From Leadbetterella sp964423865 (lineage in GTDB: Bacteria > Bacteroidota > Bacteroidia > Cytophagales > Spirosomataceae): a stretch of 64,000 nucleotides of DNA. Within the stretch, counting starts at the first letter, position 1; every line of letters begins with the position of its first letter. Location: NCBI GenBank assembly GCA_964423865.1, contig CAYRGN010000003.1, forward strand, positions 75,646-139,645. The letters are read 5' to 3'. The notes beneath the pieces were generated by a model, which was not told the DNA's origin, did not search any database, and worked only from the letters and a program-made list of their open reading frames with translations. Position numbers and translations under genes: made by a program. Below, in pieces: positions 1 through 8,623 of the stretch.

Positions 1-487
1 TTTGGAGCGATTCGATCATGAAGGGCTTCACCGCATGAAAAAGGGCCGGGTCATCGTAATAATTGGCGTTCAGAAAGTTTCCGTTACCGGTCTGTTTTAC
101 AATGGCCAGGGGGAAAGGGGAGTTGATGTAGAAGTCATGATAAAAGGCGGCTGGCCCGCCATACGCCCGGATCATATCGTACATGAAAACGGAAGAGACT
201 TCGTGGGTGCGGGCCGAGGTCATGGGTATACCGCATGCACTTTCCAGGCGTTTGGTATCCGTGAAAGGCACGCCCGTTACGCCCGCACCGTGCCGACTGG
301 GATTGATGCCGATCATGAACTTCCGCGGGCGGTGATCCGCATAGTACTTTTGATAGAATTGTTCCATCACCACCAGGGTTTCGGGATTGTGCAGGTAGGG
401 ATTCAGCACGGCGAAATCTTCCGGAAGATCGCCCTGATACGCCAGGTTCCGGTTGAATTCCACCACGTTTTCTGCAAAAGTTTTCAT
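1..487 (-). CDS. SMUG2-family uracil-DNA glycosylase-like protein, C-terminus cut by window edge
   Basis: The frame opens with ATG (MKTFAENVVEFN) and stays open to the left window edge, so about 162 codons are seen and the C-terminal part is missing. It contains GINPSRHGAGVTGVPF followed by TDTKRLE and, further on, SSVFMYDMI and FYINSPFPLAI, which I recognise as the conserved blocks of the SMUG2 branch of the uracil-DNA glycosylase superfamily (formerly DUF4918). Members are expected to remove uracil or related damaged bases from DNA; activity of this copy is inferred only. The start lies 19 bp after the stop of the diheme cytochrome gene on the same strand, so co-transcription is possible though the functions look unrelated. 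Confidence 0.85.
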   Translation of the reverse strand, partial: MKTFAENVVEFNRNLAYQGDLPEDFAVLNPYLHNPETLVVMEQFYQKYYADHRPRKFMIGINPSRHGAGVTGVPFTDTKRLESACGIPMTSARTHEVSSVFMYDMIRAYGGPAAFYHDFYINSPFPLAIVKQTGNGNFLNANYYDDPALFHAVKPFMIESLQ

Positions 488-506
488 GGTACGAAGGTAC
501 GGCTTT

Positions 507-1541
507 TTATTGGGGATGATCATCGAGGGCGTGTATCCATTCCGCGATCAGCTCCACCCCTTCACGATGAACCGTCACCCGGCCCAGTTCGGGCATCATC
601 ACCCCCGGATGAGTGGAATTCATGCGATGGGTGACAATGGATTCGGAGCTTCGACCCGGATAAATATCAAATTTAAAACCGCCCCCGCCCATGCCGGCGG
701 CTACGGGCGACTTCCAAACGCCCAGATGGAAAGGCCGGGTTTCTTCTGCATTGTAATATAAACCGGAAGTGGAAGCGGGACCGCCCTGGCTGTGGCAGTG
801 CCCGCAGTTCACGTCGAGATAGGCTCTGGCCCGCTCCGCCAGGGGTTGAGACGCATCCATGGGATTGACGAGAGCCTGCACCGCCGAAAGGTCTTGATCC
901 GTTTTCAGGATACCGGCGGACTGCCACTGCTCCAGTTGCCCGGCCAGTTGTTTCGCCTTGGGGCCGATAGGAAGCATCACTCCGTTTTTGTTATGACAGC
1001 TCCGACATTGGGTTTTCTGAGGCATGACATAGTTGAAAGCCACTTTTTCCCCTTTTTCATTGGCAAAGGTGACGGGTATAGACGCCCCGGTATTTTTCAG
1101 GGTGGCTTCGGTCTGTTCCTCGTTCCAAAGGTAGGGATATGCTTCCCAGGTACCGTTATTTTTGATGAGCAGCCGGGTTTCAATGACTCGTTTTTCACCA
1201 TCCGGTTTTCGGAAATCGATTGGGTAGTAAAAGTGTTTTACCAGGATGGTTTTATCCGGAAAGTCGAAAGATGCGTCCGGGTCTTCGGGCAAGGTCGCCT
1301 CCGTACCTTCCGGCATCCATACGTAGCGTTTTTTGAAGGCGTAATCGGTAAAAAGGGAAGAAACAGGTTCGTAAGGAGTCACGCCTTCCGCTTCGGAAAA
1401 ATCTTTCAGTTCGCCGGTAAATAAGCCGTATTCCGAGAGGGTTTTGTAAGGAAGTTTCGTGAAGTCAATATCCGACGGGGCACCTGAACGGGAGCAGCCC
1501 AGGAGGGTGGATGTTATCAGTAAGAAATACCATTTTTTCAT
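507..1541 (-). CDS. Diheme c-type cytochrome lipoprotein, SO2930/HNE_0200 family
   Basis: The 344-residue product starts with a lipoprotein signal (MKKWYFLLITSTLLGC, lipid-accepting Cys 16), so it should sit in the periplasm on a membrane anchor. Two heme c sites are visible: CRSCH at about residues 179-183 and CGHCH at about 246-250. The arrangement, with a long N-terminal region before the first heme, is that of the uncharacterised SO2930/HNE_0200 family (TIGR03806). That family is typically encoded beside a parallel beta-helix lipoprotein (TIGR03805), and such a gene lies directly upstream here. An electron-transfer or oxidative role on a polymer or small substrate is plausible but not shown. 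The gap to the upstream partner holds a dispersed palindromic repeat. Confidence 0.85.
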   Translation of the reverse strand: MKKWYFLLITSTLLGCSRSGAPSDIDFTKLPYKTLSEYGLFTGELKDFSEAEGVTPYEPVSSLFTDYAFKKRYVWMPEGTEATLPEDPDASFDFPDKTILVKHFYYPIDFRKPDGEKRVIETRLLIKNNGTWEAYPYLWNEEQTEATLKNTGASIPVTFANEKGEKVAFNYVMPQKTQCRSCHNKNGVMLPIGPKAKQLAGQLEQWQSAGILKTDQDLSAVQALVNPMDASQPLAERARAYLDVNCGHCHSQGGPASTSGLYYNAEETRPFHLGVWKSPVAAGMGGGGFKFDIYPGRSSESIVTHRMNSTHPGVMMPELGRVTVHREGVELIAEWIHALDDHPQ

Positions 1542-1558
1542 TGTCTTAATGTAAAGAG

Positions 1559-1686
1559 TAGTGAGGTTTTGGTTCTCGGTTCTCGACTACGCTCGAACTG
1601 ACACGTAATACTCGCCCCTGTCTGTTCGAGCGTAGTCGAGAACCAAGCGTAGTCGAGAACCAAGCGTAGTCGAGAACCGAGAACCC
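1559..1686. repeat. Dispersed inverted repeat, GTTCTCGACTACGCTCGAAC family
   Basis: The spacer between the diheme and beta-helix genes contains GGTTCTCGACTACGCTCGAA with its reverse complement TTCGAGCGTAGTCGAGAACC, the latter then partly repeated in tandem (AAGCGTAGTCGAGAACC). The same sequence forms the large hairpin after dnaB and parts of the repeats before dnaB and before the thioredoxin-like gene. It separates two genes that would be expected to be co-transcribed. Confidence 0.85.
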
Positions 1687-1701
1687 GTCAAATTATTCCG
1701 T

Positions 1702-2961
1702 TTACTTCACCATCGAAACATCCGTAGTAACCGGGTACGTTCCCGCAAAAGTTTCCACATCTTTCTCGGTTCCGATCTTCAGGATATTCCCGTCTTCGGG
1801 GATCACCAGGCGGAAAAAACGAAGGTCATCCCCTTTTTCGCCCACAAAAATCTCCATCGGGTTACCGGAATGGTCTTTTCCTTTGTCGGGATCGAGGATA
1901 CCGTCGTACAGGATATCCGGAGCCCTCAGGCATTTGGTGGCAATCAGTTTGCCCCAGTCTTTGCTCAGGTCGGGCAGGGCCATGGGGCGTTCGTAGGTGT
2001 TGTCATGAATATAAATCCGGGTGGAGTAGGGGCTCCATCCGGGATGGGTAGGCACGGGCAGGTCGGTGATCTGGTAGCTGGCAATGGCCACGCCGAGGGT
2101 CCGGTTGCCGGTTATGGTGTTGTGATTCACCTCCACCTGGTCGCCGGCGAGAATGATCACGCCGCTTCCCGGAGGGATCATCGATACGGGATTTCCATCC
2201 TGAAAAATGGCGAAATTCTCGTGGTTATTGGCTTTGATCAGGTTATTGAACACTCGGGTACCTGATCCGAATGCTTTGGGCAGGCCGGGCAGGTTAAAGA
2301 TAAGTATTCCTCCCGTATTATTTTCCGCGTGATTGTCGTAGACTTCCGCGTTATCGGAGTTTTCGATCTCTATTCCCGCTACGTTCTGGTGCACGTAGTT
2401 ATTCCGTACAATAATATTTTCCGACTGCCCTACATAGATGCCGGCATCGCGGGAGTGGCTTACTTCACAGTACTCGACCAGCACATTTTTGCATTGCACG
2501 GGGTAGATACCGTAAGTACCGCTTTCCGACTTCTTGCCGTGGGTCCAGGTAGCGTTCACTTTCCGGAAGGTGATGCCGTCGCAATGTTGGGTTTTAATAT
2601 TGTCTCCGGGGGCGTCGGCTACCGTAAAGTCTTCCAGCACGATATTATTCCCTGCAATCTTCATTCCCTCTCCGCCGGTGGTCATGGTTTTGAACGACAG
2701 CACGGTATTGAACATGCCGGCACCCTTAATTTGCACATTGTTGACATTGTCCAGAATCAACTGGGTGTGCAGTTCGTAATAACCTTCAGGAATTTCGATG
2801 ACAGATCCCTCTTTAGCGTCAATAAACTGTTCGATTAGCTTTTCGATCTGCTCCGGCCCGGCTTTGGGGAGTTTTTCGATGTCGAGGGAGGTGGCTTGTT
2901 CTTTCTCTTTGCAGGAAAACACCAGCAGAAATGCGGCCAGGGTAAGTACCGTTAATCTCAT
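1702..2961 (-). CDS. Parallel beta-helix repeat lipoprotein (TIGR03805-like)
   Basis: The 419-residue protein has a lipoprotein signal (MRLTVLTLAAFLLVFSC, Cys 17). Its middle is rich in short Asn-containing turns typical of right-handed parallel beta-helices: NNVQIKGAG, NNIVLEDFTV, ENIIVRNNYV, DNAEVYDNHAENN, NQVEVNHNTITGN-like runs. This pectate-lyase-like fold usually binds or cleaves polysaccharide, but no catalytic site can be assigned. The following gene on the same strand is a diheme cytochrome of the family that regularly pairs with it, so the two are inferred to act together outside the inner membrane. Nothing else in the window points to their substrate. Confidence 0.85.
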   Translation of the reverse strand: MRLTVLTLAAFLLVFSCKEKEQATSLDIEKLPKAGPEQIEKLIEQFIDAKEGSVIEIPEGYYELHTQLILDNVNNVQIKGAGMFNTVLSFKTMTTGGEGMKIAGNNIVLEDFTVADAPGDNIKTQHCDGITFRKVNATWTHGKKSESGTYGIYPVQCKNVLVEYCEVSHSRDAGIYVGQSENIIVRNNYVHQNVAGIEIENSDNAEVYDNHAENNTGGILIFNLPGLPKAFGSGTRVFNNLIKANNHENFAIFQDGNPVSMIPPGSGVIILAGDQVEVNHNTITGNRTLGVAIASYQITDLPVPTHPGWSPYSTRIYIHDNTYERPMALPDLSKDWGKLIATKCLRAPDILYDGILDPDKGKDHSGNPMEIFVGEKGDDLRFFRLVIPEDGNILKIGTEKDVETFAGTYPVTTDVSMVK

Positions 2962-3090
2962 ATAAAATTGAATATGTTACAAAAGAAAGAAATAATTATA
3001 ATATTTAGATAGAAAAATGATTTATTTAGGGCATATTTAAATTTGGGACCGGAGACCCCATTCAGATAGGTTGCTGTCGGTATGAGCTAT

Positions 3091-3206
3091 GATTCAGCTA
3101 TCAGTCTTCAGCTATCAGCCTTCAGCTATCAGCTATCAGATGGGGTTGCTGTGGCTTACTTCTGAAAGCTGAGGGCTGAAAGCTAACAGCTTAAAATTTT
3201 ATACAC
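3091..3206 (+). repeat. Leader element copy 1 (AGCTATCAG repeats abutting a start codon)
   Basis: Tandem AGCTATCAG/CCTTCAGCTATCAG units are followed by a spacer and inverted units (CTGAAAGCTGAGGGCTGAAA), so the transcript could fold into a long imperfect hairpin. The right end, CAGCTTAAAATTTTATACAC, runs directly into the GTG start of the TonB receptor. A TAAATTTG box resembling a -7 element lies upstream at 3038-3045, but no well-placed TTG accompanies it. Confidence 0.8.
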
Positions 3207-5564
3207 GTGAAATATTTGATAATCGTTTTTGTTTGCCTGCTTTCTGCGGCCCGGGCCCAGGAGATAACCCAGAATATAAGGGGAATAGTAACCGACAAGA
3301 AAACAGGTCAGCCTCTGGAGGGAGCTACTGTGACCCTGGAGGGAAGCACCCAAGGAGTTTTTACTACGGAGAGCGGCGAGTTTACCCTGAAGAATGTACC
3401 TGTGGGAAGAAGAACGGTGAAGGTGCATTTTGTAGGGTATGAGCCGTTTACGATGGCTGATTTTATTGTGCAGCGTGTTCCGGAACCGTATTTGACCATA
3501 GCGCTTACCGAAGTCAGCCGGGAGATCCGGGAGGTGGTGGTCACGGCCGCCAAAAATGCATACGAGCCCTTGAATGATCTTTCGGTGGTGAGTACCCGTT
3601 CTTTTACGGCAGAGGAGGCTGAGCGCCTGCCCGCAGGCGTAAACGATCCCGGCAGGATGGCGCTGTCTTACCCGGGCGTACAGCGGGGACAAGACGACAC
3701 GGAAAACCAGATCGTGGTGCGGGGAAACTCGCCCGTTGGCATCTTATGGCGGCTGGAGGGCATTGATATTCCCAACCCCAACCATTTTGCGCTGATCGGG
3801 TCTTCGGGCGGGGGAATAACGGTTTTCTCCTCTCAGCTCGTGGCCCGGTCCGATTTTTCCACAGGCGGCTTCGCCGCTGAATACGGTAACGCACTTTCGG
3901 GGGTATTTGATGTGAGATTCAGGGCGGGAAATAATCAAAAAAGAGAAAACCGGTTTAAAGTAGGGATTCTGGGGATAGATTTTGCTACTGAGGGACCTAT
4001 CCGGGAAGGACGTTCATCGTACCTGGTCAATTACCGCTATTCTACCCTGGGGCTGCTGAGTAGCATGGGCTTTTACCTGGTAGGGGAGCGGGTCACCAAT
4101 AACTTCCAGGACCTGTCATTTAACCTGGTTTTCAGGGGGAAGAATAACAAGAGTGTACAGACGGTTTTTGGTATGGGCGGGCTCAGTGAAGAGCATTACC
4201 TCCCGGTGGAAAATCCGGCTGAGCGAGAGGAGGGAATAGCCAATCATTGGGAAGACCGGGTAAAGCCGGCCAATATGGGGGCCCTGGGGTACACCTGGAC
4301 GCGCCTGTTCAATGCCGGCTCGTCTTTGAAAACTGTAGTGGCTTTAGTGGGAAGTGATATCCGGCGGGCCAGCGACACGCTCGACCTGGAAGACCGGAGG
4401 TTTCGCTATGAAACCCAGAAATACACCGATAAGCGTATGGTAGCTACCACGGTTTACCAGACCCAACTGGGGGCGAAGTCTACCTTGAAGACAGGGGTGA
4501 TCGCTAATTTTATCGGGTTTGATTTTTACCGGGATGTGAAAGACCGGAACTCACTTTCAGATGTTAACCAGCTGCGCGGGGCGGTGTCGGTAGAAGGAAA
4601 CGGCAGTACCGTTCAGTTTCAGCAGTATGCCCAGATGCAAACCCGGCTGTTACCGGGTCTTACCGTAAATTACGGTTACCATTACCTGCGGCTGTTCGCG
4701 AACGGTACGCAGTCGCTTGATCCCCGGTTTTCCCTTCAGTATCTGCCGAAAGAAAACCACCGCCTGAGCCTGGCCTACGGTTTATACAGCAGGGCTTTGC
4801 CCCTGATGGCGTATTATGTGCGCGACTCTCTGGGTGTATTTCTGAATAAGGATCTGAAGTTGCTCAAAGCACAGCACCTGGTGGCTTCGTACCAGGTCTA
4901 CACGCCTTCCAAGATAAGGTGGATGCTGGAGGTGTATTATCAGAAGCTGGGTAATGTGCCGGTGGATCCGGACAAAACATCCAATTACTGGATGCTGAAT
5001 AATAGCTCAGAATTTCCGGTCACGAAAATGGTCAGTAAAGGAACAGGCGATAATTACGGCATAGACGCCGCCATTGAGAAAATGTTTTCCAATTCCTACT
5101 ATTTCCTGATCACGGGTTCGTGGGTGAATTCCACCTACAAGACCCTGAACGGGGTAAAACTCAATACGCGGTTTAATACGGGTTATACTACGGCTTTGAC
5201 GGCGGGGAAAGAGTTTCCGCTGAAAAACGGCAACACTTTTCAGGTAGGTGCCCGTTACCTGTTGAGCGGAGGTTTCCGGTATACCCCTTATGATCCGGCC
5301 CGGTCGGCGGAGGCGGGGCACTATGTAGAACTGCAAGATGCGGATTTTTCAGCGCAGGTACCGGCTTACCGGCGTCTGGATACCCGCTTCGCCTACCGCT
5401 ATAACGCCAGTAGACTTTCGGGAAATATCAGCCTGGACATCCAGAACCTATTTAACCGCATCAATGCGTCGTCGGTTTATTATAATGCCGGGAATAATAC
5501 CACGAGTATTTTTTACGGCAGCAGCGGGCTGGTTCCGGTGATTACCTTCCAGTTTGATTTTTAG
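3207..5564 (+). CDS. TonB-dependent outer-membrane receptor with CarboxypepD_reg-like domain
   Basis: The GTG start follows a leader element directly and gives a clean signal peptide (MKYLIIVFVCLLSAARAQ). A carboxypeptidase-regulatory-like beta-sandwich follows (GIVTDKKTGQPLEGATV, about residues 25-105), then a plug domain (VVRGNSPVGILWRLEG near residue 175) and a 22-strand-type barrel ending in VPVITFQFDF with a terminal Phe. At 785 residues it is of normal length for a single-component receptor. It is not paired with a SusD-like or DUF4249 gene, so the ligand cannot be guessed. The gene is convergent with the MFS transporter, with only 14 bp between stop codons. Confidence 0.9.
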   Translation: MKYLIIVFVCLLSAARAQEITQNIRGIVTDKKTGQPLEGATVTLEGSTQGVFTTESGEFTLKNVPVGRRTVKVHFVGYEPFTMADFIVQRVPEPYLTIALTEVSREIREVVVTAAKNAYEPLNDLSVVSTRSFTAEEAERLPAGVNDPGRMALSYPGVQRGQDDTENQIVVRGNSPVGILWRLEGIDIPNPNHFALIGSSGGGITVFSSQLVARSDFSTGGFAAEYGNALSGVFDVRFRAGNNQKRENRFKVGILGIDFATEGPIREGRSSYLVNYRYSTLGLLSSMGFYLVGERVTNNFQDLSFNLVFRGKNNKSVQTVFGMGGLSEEHYLPVENPAEREEGIANHWEDRVKPANMGALGYTWTRLFNAGSSLKTVVALVGSDIRRASDTLDLEDRRFRYETQKYTDKRMVATTVYQTQLGAKSTLKTGVIANFIGFDFYRDVKDRNSLSDVNQLRGAVSVEGNGSTVQFQQYAQMQTRLLPGLTVNYGYHYLRLFANGTQSLDPRFSLQYLPKENHRLSLAYGLYSRALPLMAYYVRDSLGVFLNKDLKLLKAQHLVASYQVYTPSKIRWMLEVYYQKLGNVPVDPDKTSNYWMLNNSSEFPVTKMVSKGTGDNYGIDAAIEKMFSNSYYFLITGSWVNSTYKTLNGVKLNTRFNTGYTTALTAGKEFPLKNGNTFQVGARYLLSGGFRYTPYDPARSAEAGHYVELQDADFSAQVPAYRRLDTRFAYRYNASRLSGNISLDIQNLFNRINASSVYYNAGNNTTSIFYGSSGLVPVITFQFDF

Positions 5565-5578
5565 TAAAAATAGCGGCC

Positions 5579-6772
5579 TTACCGAATCACCTTGAGGCGC
5601 GTCACCATGGCGGTGATCATCAGTCCGAAGAGGGCTACAAAAGCGTAGGAGATACGGAGGTTTAAAATTTCCGAAATATAACCGATCAGGGGTGGGCCGA
5701 GAAGAAAGCCCAGGTAGCTGATGCTGGCGATGGCCGCAATGGCTGCACTGGCCGACATCTTCTGTTGTTGACCCACCATGCTGTACACGTTGGGAATGTT
5801 GGTAGAAACGCCGAGGCCCACCAGCAGGAAACCAAAAGCGGCGGTGGAAATGTAAGGAAACAACACGGCGATGAGGAGTCCTGCGGCAATCAGCAGTCCA
5901 TTGATTTGCATAATGCGTTTTTTCCCTGTTTTCGCTACAATTTTGTCGCCCAGAAAGCGGCCTGCAGCCATCATCACCATGAAACAAGCGTAGCCGAGGG
6001 TGGTCCAGGCCCCTTCTGCACCAATCACATCCTGGAAATACACGCCGCTCCAGTCAAACATGGCCCCTTCGCATGACATGGCAAAGAAGCCGATGATGCC
6101 CAGTTGGAGGATGAGCGGATCGGGTTTTGAAAAGAACTTTTTCTTTTCTTCCGGCACCGTTTTTGGGGTTGTGTCGGCCACCAGGTACCCTACATTCGCG
6201 TAGGTGGCCAGGAAGCTGACGGCCGAGATGATCGCGAAATGATGCAGGGGAGATAGCGTTAAAGCACCTGCCAACAGTCCGATCAGGGCTCCTGCAAAAC
6301 CGGCGAGGCTCCATGCGCCGTGAAACGACGACATGATGGGGCGGTGATACATGCGTTCGGCATTCACCCCTTGGGTATTTACTGAAATATTGCAAAAGTT
6401 TCCGGTTACACCGAAAAGGAAGAGCGCCCCGGCCAGGTGCCAGGCCTGGGTACAGAGGGCCAGCACAATCATAGCCAGGGAGTACAAGGGCAGCGAAAAA
6501 TGCATGATATTCTTGCTCCCGTATTTCCCCACCAGGTAGCCCGAAAGCGGCATGGTCACCATTTGTCCTGCCGGTAAAGCAAAAAGGATAGAACCCATGG
6601 CGCCGTCGGAAAGTTGCAACGCAGTTTTGATATCGGGAATCCGGCTGGCCCAGGACGCAAAGCAAAGGCCCTGGAAAAAGTAAAAAGAAGACACCGCCAG
6701 GCGCACACGCACCTTGGTGGAGTGGATTCGGAAATCAGAAGTATTCAGGTTTGCGTTCAATGAAGTTGCCAT
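5579..6772 (-). CDS. Major facilitator superfamily transporter (YbjJ-like)
   Basis: This is a polytopic membrane protein of about 397 residues with the usual twelve hydrophobic segments. Its first half (SSFYFFQGLCFASWASRIPD, then ALQLSDGAMGSILFALPAGQ) resembles the YbjJ branch of MFS transporters. Substrate is unknown; sugar or small-molecule export is only a family-level guess. The reading frame is open to an ATG at 6790, but a well-formed promoter places the transcription start just downstream of that codon, so the ATG at 6772 (MATSLNANLN) is preferred. Confidence 0.85.
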   Translation of the reverse strand: MATSLNANLNTSDFRIHSTKVRVRLAVSSFYFFQGLCFASWASRIPDIKTALQLSDGAMGSILFALPAGQMVTMPLSGYLVGKYGSKNIMHFSLPLYSLAMIVLALCTQAWHLAGALFLFGVTGNFCNISVNTQGVNAERMYHRPIMSSFHGAWSLAGFAGALIGLLAGALTLSPLHHFAIISAVSFLATYANVGYLVADTTPKTVPEEKKKFFSKPDPLILQLGIIGFFAMSCEGAMFDWSGVYFQDVIGAEGAWTTLGYACFMVMMAAGRFLGDKIVAKTGKKRIMQINGLLIAAGLLIAVLFPYISTAAFGFLLVGLGVSTNIPNVYSMVGQQQKMSASAAIAAIASISYLGFLLGPPLIGYISEILNLRISYAFVALFGLMITAMVTRLKVIR

Positions 6773-6791
6773 AGCTACCGGATTAAGCATG

Positions 6792-6820
6792 CAAAGTTAG
6801 TTCTACTTTTTTCTTTTCAA
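6792..6820 (-). promoter_or_regulatory. Bacteroidota-type promoter for the MFS transporter
   Basis: On the minus strand TTG is followed after 18 bp by TAACTTTG, matching the TTG-N17-23-TAnnTTTG consensus. The -7 box ends about 20 bp before the chosen ATG at 6772, leaving almost no untranslated leader. The remaining spacer up to 7042 (AT-rich) shows no gene I can support. Confidence 0.7.
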
Positions 6821-7042
6821 CTTGCTGGTAATGAGATATTTTAAGGAATATTGGAAAGGTGAAAATGATTAGTTGAAATGTTATAAAAATGCAGGTTATT
6901 TTCATGGAAATGCCGGTTTTGGTTATTTCGACACAAAGGTAGAAGTGGGGAAGGATGAAAAAATTGATCTGGGATAAGGAAGCTGCATAACCGGCAAGCA
7001 TGAAGCATCTTATTTTAAATTATTGCGGCAGTTTGTTTTTAT

Positions 7043-7086
7043 TACTCAGTATTTTGAGTAAATTCACATAATATATTGAGTAAATT
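7043..7086 (+). promoter_or_regulatory. Inverted and direct TTGAGTAAATT repeats upstream of AAA ATPase
   Basis: TACTCA and TGAGTA form an inverted repeat with a 6-bp spacer, and TTGAGTAAATT occurs twice in direct orientation 22 bp apart, the second copy ending 8 bp before the ATG. Two helical turns between copies suggests a binding site for a dimeric regulator, or autoregulation. This is inference; no regulator gene is adjacent. Confidence 0.4.
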
Positions 7087-7094
7087 ATTTACAG

Positions 7095-8279
7095 ATGATT
7101 GAACGATCTTATTTAGAAACAGTTGCAAAAAGAGTTGAGGAGGTAAGAAAGTTTATCCAGGTAATACTTGGGCCGCGCCAGGTAGGTAAAACTACCCTGG
7201 TGACTCAGTTATTGTTGAAGTTGGGTATCCCCAGCCTTTATGAATCTGCAGATGCTATTTCGGCAACCCACTCTGCCTGGTTGGTGCAGGTTTGGGAATC
7301 TGCCCGGTTAAGAATGAGGGCGGCAGGCTCTCCTGAGTTTGTACTGGTCATTGATGAAATTCAGAAAATAGAAAACTGGAGTGAAATAGTAAAGCAACAG
7401 TGGGACAAGGATACCCGGGAAAAGGTCAATATAAAGGTTATTTTACTGGGTTCTTCCCGCTTGTTAATTCAAAAGGGTCTTACTGAATCTTTAGCCGGTC
7501 GGTTTGAGACTTTATACCTGGGACATTGGTCTTTTGCTGAAATGCAGGAAGCTTTCGGGTGGAGTATTGAGCAGTATGTTTACTTTGGGGGTTACCCGGG
7601 TTCAGCAACGCTGATTCAAGATAAAGAGCGTTGGGAAAACTATATCAAAGATTCACTGATAGAGACCAGTATTTCCAAAGATATTTTGATGTTGACACGA
7701 GTTGATAAACCGGCCTTACTGAAAAGATTGTTCGAATTGGGCTGCCTGTATTCCGGACAGATCCTTTCTTATACCAAAATCATAGGTCAGCTTCAGGATG
7801 CGGGAAATACCACTACACTGGCGAACTATCTGAAACTGCTATCCGATTGCGGCTTGTTAGGGGGCTTGGATAAATATGCCGGAGACGTAATTCGCAAGCG
7901 CGGTTCAAGCCCCAGGTTTCAGGTGTATAATAACGCCCTGATCACCGCACAAAGTAGTGATACTTATGAAAAAGCAATTATTGATCCTGAATTATGGGGG
8001 CGGCTGGTTGAATCTTCTGTGGGAGCACACCTGATCAATCATTCGGTTTCCGAAAGGTATAATCTGTACTATTGGCGGGAAGGTAATCATGAGGTTGACT
8101 TCATCCTGGAAAAAGGAAATAAGGTAATTGCACTTGAAGTAAAAAGTGGAAGGAAAGCGGAAAATACAGGTATGAGCCTGTTTGCAAAGAAATTTCATCC
8201 GGAAAAAGTTATGCTTGTCGGGACAGGCGGGATTCCATATAATGAATTTTTAAAGATTAATCCGAAAGAATTGTTTTGA
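7095..8279 (+). CDS. AAA_14/DUF4143 family ATPase
   Basis: The 394-residue protein has a Walker A loop GPRQVGKTT at residues 26-34, a Walker B stretch FVLVIDEIQK near residue 90 and an arginine-rich sensor region (LLGSSRLLIQKGLTESLAGR). The C-terminal half is DUF4143, ending in a PD-(D/E)XK-like core (EVDFILEKG, then ALEVKSG). This family is widespread and variably copied in Bacteroidota; its cellular role is not established. It stands alone between an AT-rich spacer and the tRNA-Asp gene and has lower GC than neighbouring housekeeping genes, consistent with accessory status. Confidence 0.85.
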   Translation: MIERSYLETVAKRVEEVRKFIQVILGPRQVGKTTLVTQLLLKLGIPSLYESADAISATHSAWLVQVWESARLRMRAAGSPEFVLVIDEIQKIENWSEIVKQQWDKDTREKVNIKVILLGSSRLLIQKGLTESLAGRFETLYLGHWSFAEMQEAFGWSIEQYVYFGGYPGSATLIQDKERWENYIKDSLIETSISKDILMLTRVDKPALLKRLFELGCLYSGQILSYTKIIGQLQDAGNTTTLANYLKLLSDCGLLGGLDKYAGDVIRKRGSSPRFQVYNNALITAQSSDTYEKAIIDPELWGRLVESSVGAHLINHSVSERYNLYYWREGNHEVDFILEKGNKVIALEVKSGRKAENTGMSLFAKKFHPEKVMLVGTGGIPYNEFLKINPKELF

Positions 8280-8294
8280 AGTATCTTAAAAACA

Positions 8295-8322
8295 AAAAAG
8301 CACCCATTGCTGAGTGCTTTTT
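8295..8322. terminator. Bidirectional rho-independent terminator
   Basis: AAAAAGCAC pairs with GTGCTTTTT around a short loop and is flanked by A-runs on one side and T-runs on the other, so it can terminate both the ATPase gene from the left and the tRNA-Asp transcript from the right. Confidence 0.75.
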
Positions 8323-8323
8323 G

Positions 8324-8397
8324 CGGTCCGGACGGGACTCGAACCCGCGACCCCCTGCGTGACAGGCAGGTATTCTAACCAACTGAACTACCGGACC
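8324..8397 (-). tRNA. tRNA-Asp (GTC)
   Basis: The minus strand folds as a complete cloverleaf: acceptor GGTCCGG with CCGGACC and discriminator G, D-arm GTTCAGTTGGTTAGAAT, anticodon stem CCTGC-CTGTCAC-GCAGG carrying GTC, and T-arm GCGGGTTCGAGTCCCGT. No CCA is encoded. The 74-nt gene is followed by a terminator. Anticodon GTC assigns aspartate. Confidence 0.95.
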
Positions 8398-8428
8398 AAC
8401 TTCTCTATATTTTCTCGGGTTCTTTTGA

Positions 8429-8478
8429 GCGACCCTCCCGACGAGTCGGGATATTCTAACCAACTGAACTACCGGACC
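8429..8478 (-). pseudogene. Truncated tRNA-Asp copy
   Basis: The first 27 bases of the intact tRNA-Asp (acceptor 5' strand and D-arm, through TTAGAATA) are repeated exactly here, about 30 bp upstream of the functional gene. The anticodon arm is replaced by a perfect 16-bp palindrome, TCCCGACTCGTCGGGA, then GGGTCGC is shared again. The T-arm and acceptor 3' strand are missing, so it cannot form a tRNA. Confidence 0.8.
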
Positions 8479-8623
8479 TTTTTACGTTCCCTTGGCCCTT
8501 TCAGACCTCGTTTCCGTTTTTGGTGGTGCAAAGATAGCAGCCCGATTTTATTTTACAAAATAAGCGGGGTAAATTTCCCGGAGTTTTTTCTTCTTTTTTT
8601 GTAAGCGATTGCCGGACAGTTTC

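Noticed and set aside
6783..7001. 72-codon frame on the minus strand before the MFS gene
   Set aside because: It covers the MFS promoter, is AT-rich with low-complexity residues and has no family resemblance.
8257..8463. Small protein frame across tRNA-Asp
   Set aside because: The translation is the typical spurious product of a tRNA gene.
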